Part shown: positions 5,283-5,711 of the stretch, piece by piece
Layout: every line of letters begins with the position of its first letter
Position numbering within the stretch: position 1 is the first letter of the stretch
NCBI GenBank assembly: GCA_039583705.1
Contig: JAVKSM010000150.1
Span: forward strand, 1 to 5,711
Reading direction: 5' to 3'
DNA length: 5,711 nt
From: JAVKSM01 sp039583705
Lineage (GTDB): Bacteria; Actinomycetota; Actinomycetes; Mycobacteriales; Pseudonocardiaceae
Notes under the pieces: model-generated
Database searches by the model: none
Seen by the model: only the letters and a program-made list of their open reading frames with translations
Told to the model about the DNA's origin: nothing
Program-made: the position numbers and the translations under genes

Positions 5283-5711
5283 GCCGGGGCGGGGTAGCTG
5301 CCCGGGGCGCGGTTGGGCACGGCCCGGATCGCGGACGGGGCGCGGAGGTCGACGGCGATCACGGCGTAGTTGGCGCCGTCGTGCAGCAGTCGCAGGATGT
5401 CGCCGACGACTAGGGTGCTGGCGACGGTGCCCACGAAGGCCGCACCGACTGTGACACCAGCGATATCGAGCAGGCCGCACCGCGCAGCTGTCTCGTCGCT
5501 GTCGGCTTGGGTACGTCGAGCAATTTCGGCTTCATACGGTGCGGGCAGGGCCCGGTGTCGCGTTGGCGGTTCGACGAACGCCACCGCGGGGGCTTCGGGG
5601 CTGGGGAAGGTGTGGATGGCCATGTCGAGGTACTCGATGGGGCCCGCGCCGAGGCCGGCGTCCACGATGCGGCCAAACTCGGCATGGCCGAGTTGGCGGC
5701 GGGGCGTGTCG
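5249..5711 (-). CDS. ThiF/E1-like adenylyltransferase C-terminal part (5' end outside window)
   Basis: The frame is open to the right edge and ends at TGA 5251-5249, leaving 153 residues of the C-terminus. The visible part has IVDAGLGAGPIEYLDMAIHTF (~15-35), with a glycine loop and a following beta-strand. A charged stretch (EAEIARRTQADSDE, ~63-76) follows, then RCGLLDIAG and the hydrophobic helices VGAAFVGTVASTLVVGDIL and LRLLHDG (~80-112), and a tail ending AYTTADL. The CG..xIAG, FVG and LRLLHxG pattern resembles the C-terminal part of actinobacterial ThiF/E1-like proteins, which activate sulfur-carrier or ubiquitin-like C-termini. The ATP-binding core lies outside, so this is a resemblance from memory and not a proof. 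A GTG at 5665 is in frame but is not the start, because the homology-like sequence (GHAEFGRI) continues upstream. It is convergent with the DUF2637 gene and overlaps it by 34 bases. Confidence 0.6.
   Translation of the reverse strand, partial: DTPRRQLGHAEFGRIVDAGLGAGPIEYLDMAIHTFPSPEAPAVAFVEPPTRHRALPAPYEAEIARRTQADSDETAARCGLLDIAGVTVGAAFVGTVASTLVVGDILRLLHDGANYAVIAVDLRAPSAIRAVPNRAPGSYPAPAYTTADLPGSP

Overview
The window is GC-rich DNA with many GTG starts, and its protein families point to a high-GC actinobacterium. The actinobacterial hallmarks are a DUF574-type SAM methyltransferase relic, a DUF2637 membrane protein and an SpoIIE/PP2C phosphatase with a sensor-like N-terminus. I cannot name a genus.

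Left part (1-2700, all on the minus strand). Reading leftward there is an AGE-family sugar epimerase/isomerase, a GAF-like plus SpoIIE-type serine phosphatase, and the first 46 codons of what looks like an acyl-CoA carboxylase beta (carboxyltransferase) subunit that leaves the window. The gaps are 86 and 49 bases, so co-transcription is possible. The 86-base gap holds three separate dyad-symmetric elements.

Middle (2701-3429). Divergent from the epimerase is efp, encoding translation elongation factor P. It has a clear TAGAAT -10 box, a GAAGG ribosome binding site and a GTG start. The usual actinobacterial partner nusB is not next to it.

Right part (3430-5711). This is an accessory, scarred region. 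On the minus strand, right after efp, lies an N-terminally truncated DUF574 methyltransferase relic with two compensating frameshifts. Then, on the plus strand, come a tandem helix-turn-helix reading frame broken by one in-frame TAG and, joined to it by a TGATG overlap, a four-helix DUF2637 (Spd-like) membrane protein. Such proteins are typical of actinobacterial integrative elements and plasmids. Its last ~25 codons run past the conserved domain and overlap, tail to tail, the end of a minus-strand gene resembling the C-terminal part of a ThiF/E1-like adenylyltransferase, which leaves the window at the right edge. The simplest reading is a decayed mobile-element fragment between conserved chromosomal genes. 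No integrase, tRNA, attachment site, CRISPR array or complete insertion sequence was seen. No clearly new system is demonstrated. The most unusual points are the amber-split HTH/DUF2637 couple, the double-frameshift methyltransferase relic and the palindrome-rich gap.
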